Source: Paramacrobiotus metropolitanus
Lineage: Eukaryota; Tardigrada; Eutardigrada; Parachela; Macrobiotidae
NCBI RefSeq assembly: GCF_019649055.1
Contig: NW_026570289.1
Location: 1 to 64,000, forward strand
Direction of reading: 5' to 3'
DNA: 64,000 nt
The notes under the pieces are model-generated. The model saw only the letters and a list, made by a program, of their open reading frames with translations, was not told the origin of the DNA and did not search any database. The position numbers were made by a program, and so were the translations under genes. This document shows positions 63,301 through 64,000 of the stretch, in pieces (position 1 is the stretch's first letter; each line of letters begins with the position of its first letter).

Positions 63301-63430
63301 TCCAGCCGCTCATACCTTCTTCGATCCAGAGCACCACACATTTATATATTTGGTCTTTGTATCGTGCATTGCATAACGTTTTTTCTGAAATCCTATTTCC
63401 GGGCTCCAAGGATTCAATGTCATGAAGTGG
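60311..63430 (-). CDS. BEN-domain protein B, 5' end not found
   Basis: Duplicate of BEN gene A. Exons (high to low): ~63430-63317 (LPLHDIESLEPGNRISEKTL, CNARYKDQIYKCVVLWIEE); 62724-~62596 (DELTVARLLPSSNERIFEEK, GMRWARELQYNGLAK); ~62033-61971 (LIGVKAELVEGPDAREQ); ~61905-61837 (ERNMRNGDEIECEDDQ); a very short EEYNE exon near 61730; 61620-61322 (Ser-rich, then NSINDMGIKMQKQGRKQKI); 61108-61008 (DDLDDDMDDFDDMPSLTAAD, very acidic); BEN exon ~60948-60810 (TWTKALRCAMRELFTEDELA, NVLDPHRLAVAK); last exon ending KKFSHGPKFNFNHSGMPQKV at 60311. The first readable exon starts in phase 1, as in gene A, but no matching start exon (the MPEPPHKK equivalent) is visible up to 64000. Confidence 0.68.
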
Positions 63431-63696
63431 CAAGGCTAAAAGCAAAGAAACCACGCTATAAATTCATAAAGTAATGCAAAATTAGTGAAATAATCAGATA
63501 AGAGGTGACGACTTTATATCTGAAGTCCTTCAAAAAAATGTTAAGTTAAATGCCGTTACTTAATTGTTTCCAGTTATGCAGAGCCTTCTCACATAGAAGC
63601 ATTATGGTCGAAGCTACCAAAAAAACATTTCTAATACTGTACATCGCCGAGCTACGGTAAAATTTGTTGCACAGAAAGATAATTTTTCAAAAAACT

Positions 63697-64000
63697 TTTA
63701 TTCATAAAAAGTACAAATTCATCAAAAATTCAGAGCCACAATTTAAAGACGTAAATCTACCATTTTATCAATGATCTGCGGTATATCACGCGATTAGAAT
63801 CTGCACAACTTTTGCATTAAAAAAATGCCCAAAGGCGATAGATTTATTTCCGTGGTCGAGAAGTGTTTTGACAGAACGCAAAGGTAATTCTGAAAAGATA
63901 CACTGTCAATTTTAGAGACTGCCCACATTTAACGATCTAACCTCTCGTACAGTCAACGGTATCTGTTCAAAACTTTGAATCCTGTTCCTAACACCAGTAT
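63697..64000 (-). other. Window edge with possible 3' end of another minus-strand gene
   Basis: An AATAAA signal on the minus strand (63697-63702) lies downstream of an acceptor (TTTTCAG, ~63894) and a short open frame. This would fit the last exon of a gene lying mostly beyond the window. Too little is present to name it. Confidence 0.25.

Overview
This is nuclear DNA from a multicellular eukaryote, almost certainly an invertebrate animal. The genes are split by many short spliceosomal introns (GT..AG, often 50-400 bp), coding sequence is GC-richer than the AT-rich introns and spacers, and the recognisable products are animal housekeeping proteins. An alternative oxidase gene argues against vertebrates and most insects and fits groups such as tardigrades; that placement is inference, and no sequence feature fixes the species. 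Exons were joined by eye from splice sites, reading phase and protein-family similarity.

Layout. 0.2-2.8 kb (+) DUS3L tRNA-dihydrouridine synthase; 4.2-6.2 kb (+) SLC16 monocarboxylate transporter; 6.4-12.7 kb (-) two tandem SLC7/CAT-type amino-acid transporters; 13.3-15.4 kb (-) mitochondrial alternative oxidase; 16.5-18.8 kb (-) La RNA-binding protein; 18.8-22.1 kb gene-poor with a MITE; 22.1-23.9 kb (+) two unrecognised small genes; 24.5-31.4 kb (+) LKB1/STK11-type kinase that appears to lack part of its kinase C-lobe; 31.9-34.9 kb (-) COG3; 35.4-38.5 kb an LTR-flanked element with unfamiliar ORFs; 38.8-41.9 kb (+) KRI1; 43.1-44.5 kb (+) NDUFAF5; 45.4-47.4 kb (+) GHITM/TMBIM5; 47.7-48.4 kb (-) a small secreted Ser/Thr/Pro-rich protein; 49.5-63.4 kb (-) three BEN-domain genes, one with a ZAD-like cysteine module at its N-terminus.

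Themes. Several genes serve mitochondria (AOX, NDUFAF5, GHITM). Others serve RNA and ribosome metabolism (DUS3L, La, KRI1), transport (SLC16, SLC7 pair), Golgi tethering (COG3) and growth/energy signalling (LKB1). The BEN cluster looks like a locally expanded family of DNA-binding factors.

The most novel item is the 3.04 kb LTR-flanked element at 35,415-38,451. It has a canonical TG...CA outline and a 4-bp target duplication but unequal LTRs, and its two long ORFs and one small membrane ORF show no reverse transcriptase, integrase or zinc knuckle. Single-base frame breaks in DUS3L, SLC16 and this element, mostly at homopolymers, suggest either residual long-read indel errors or real decay and should be resolved before any gene is called broken.
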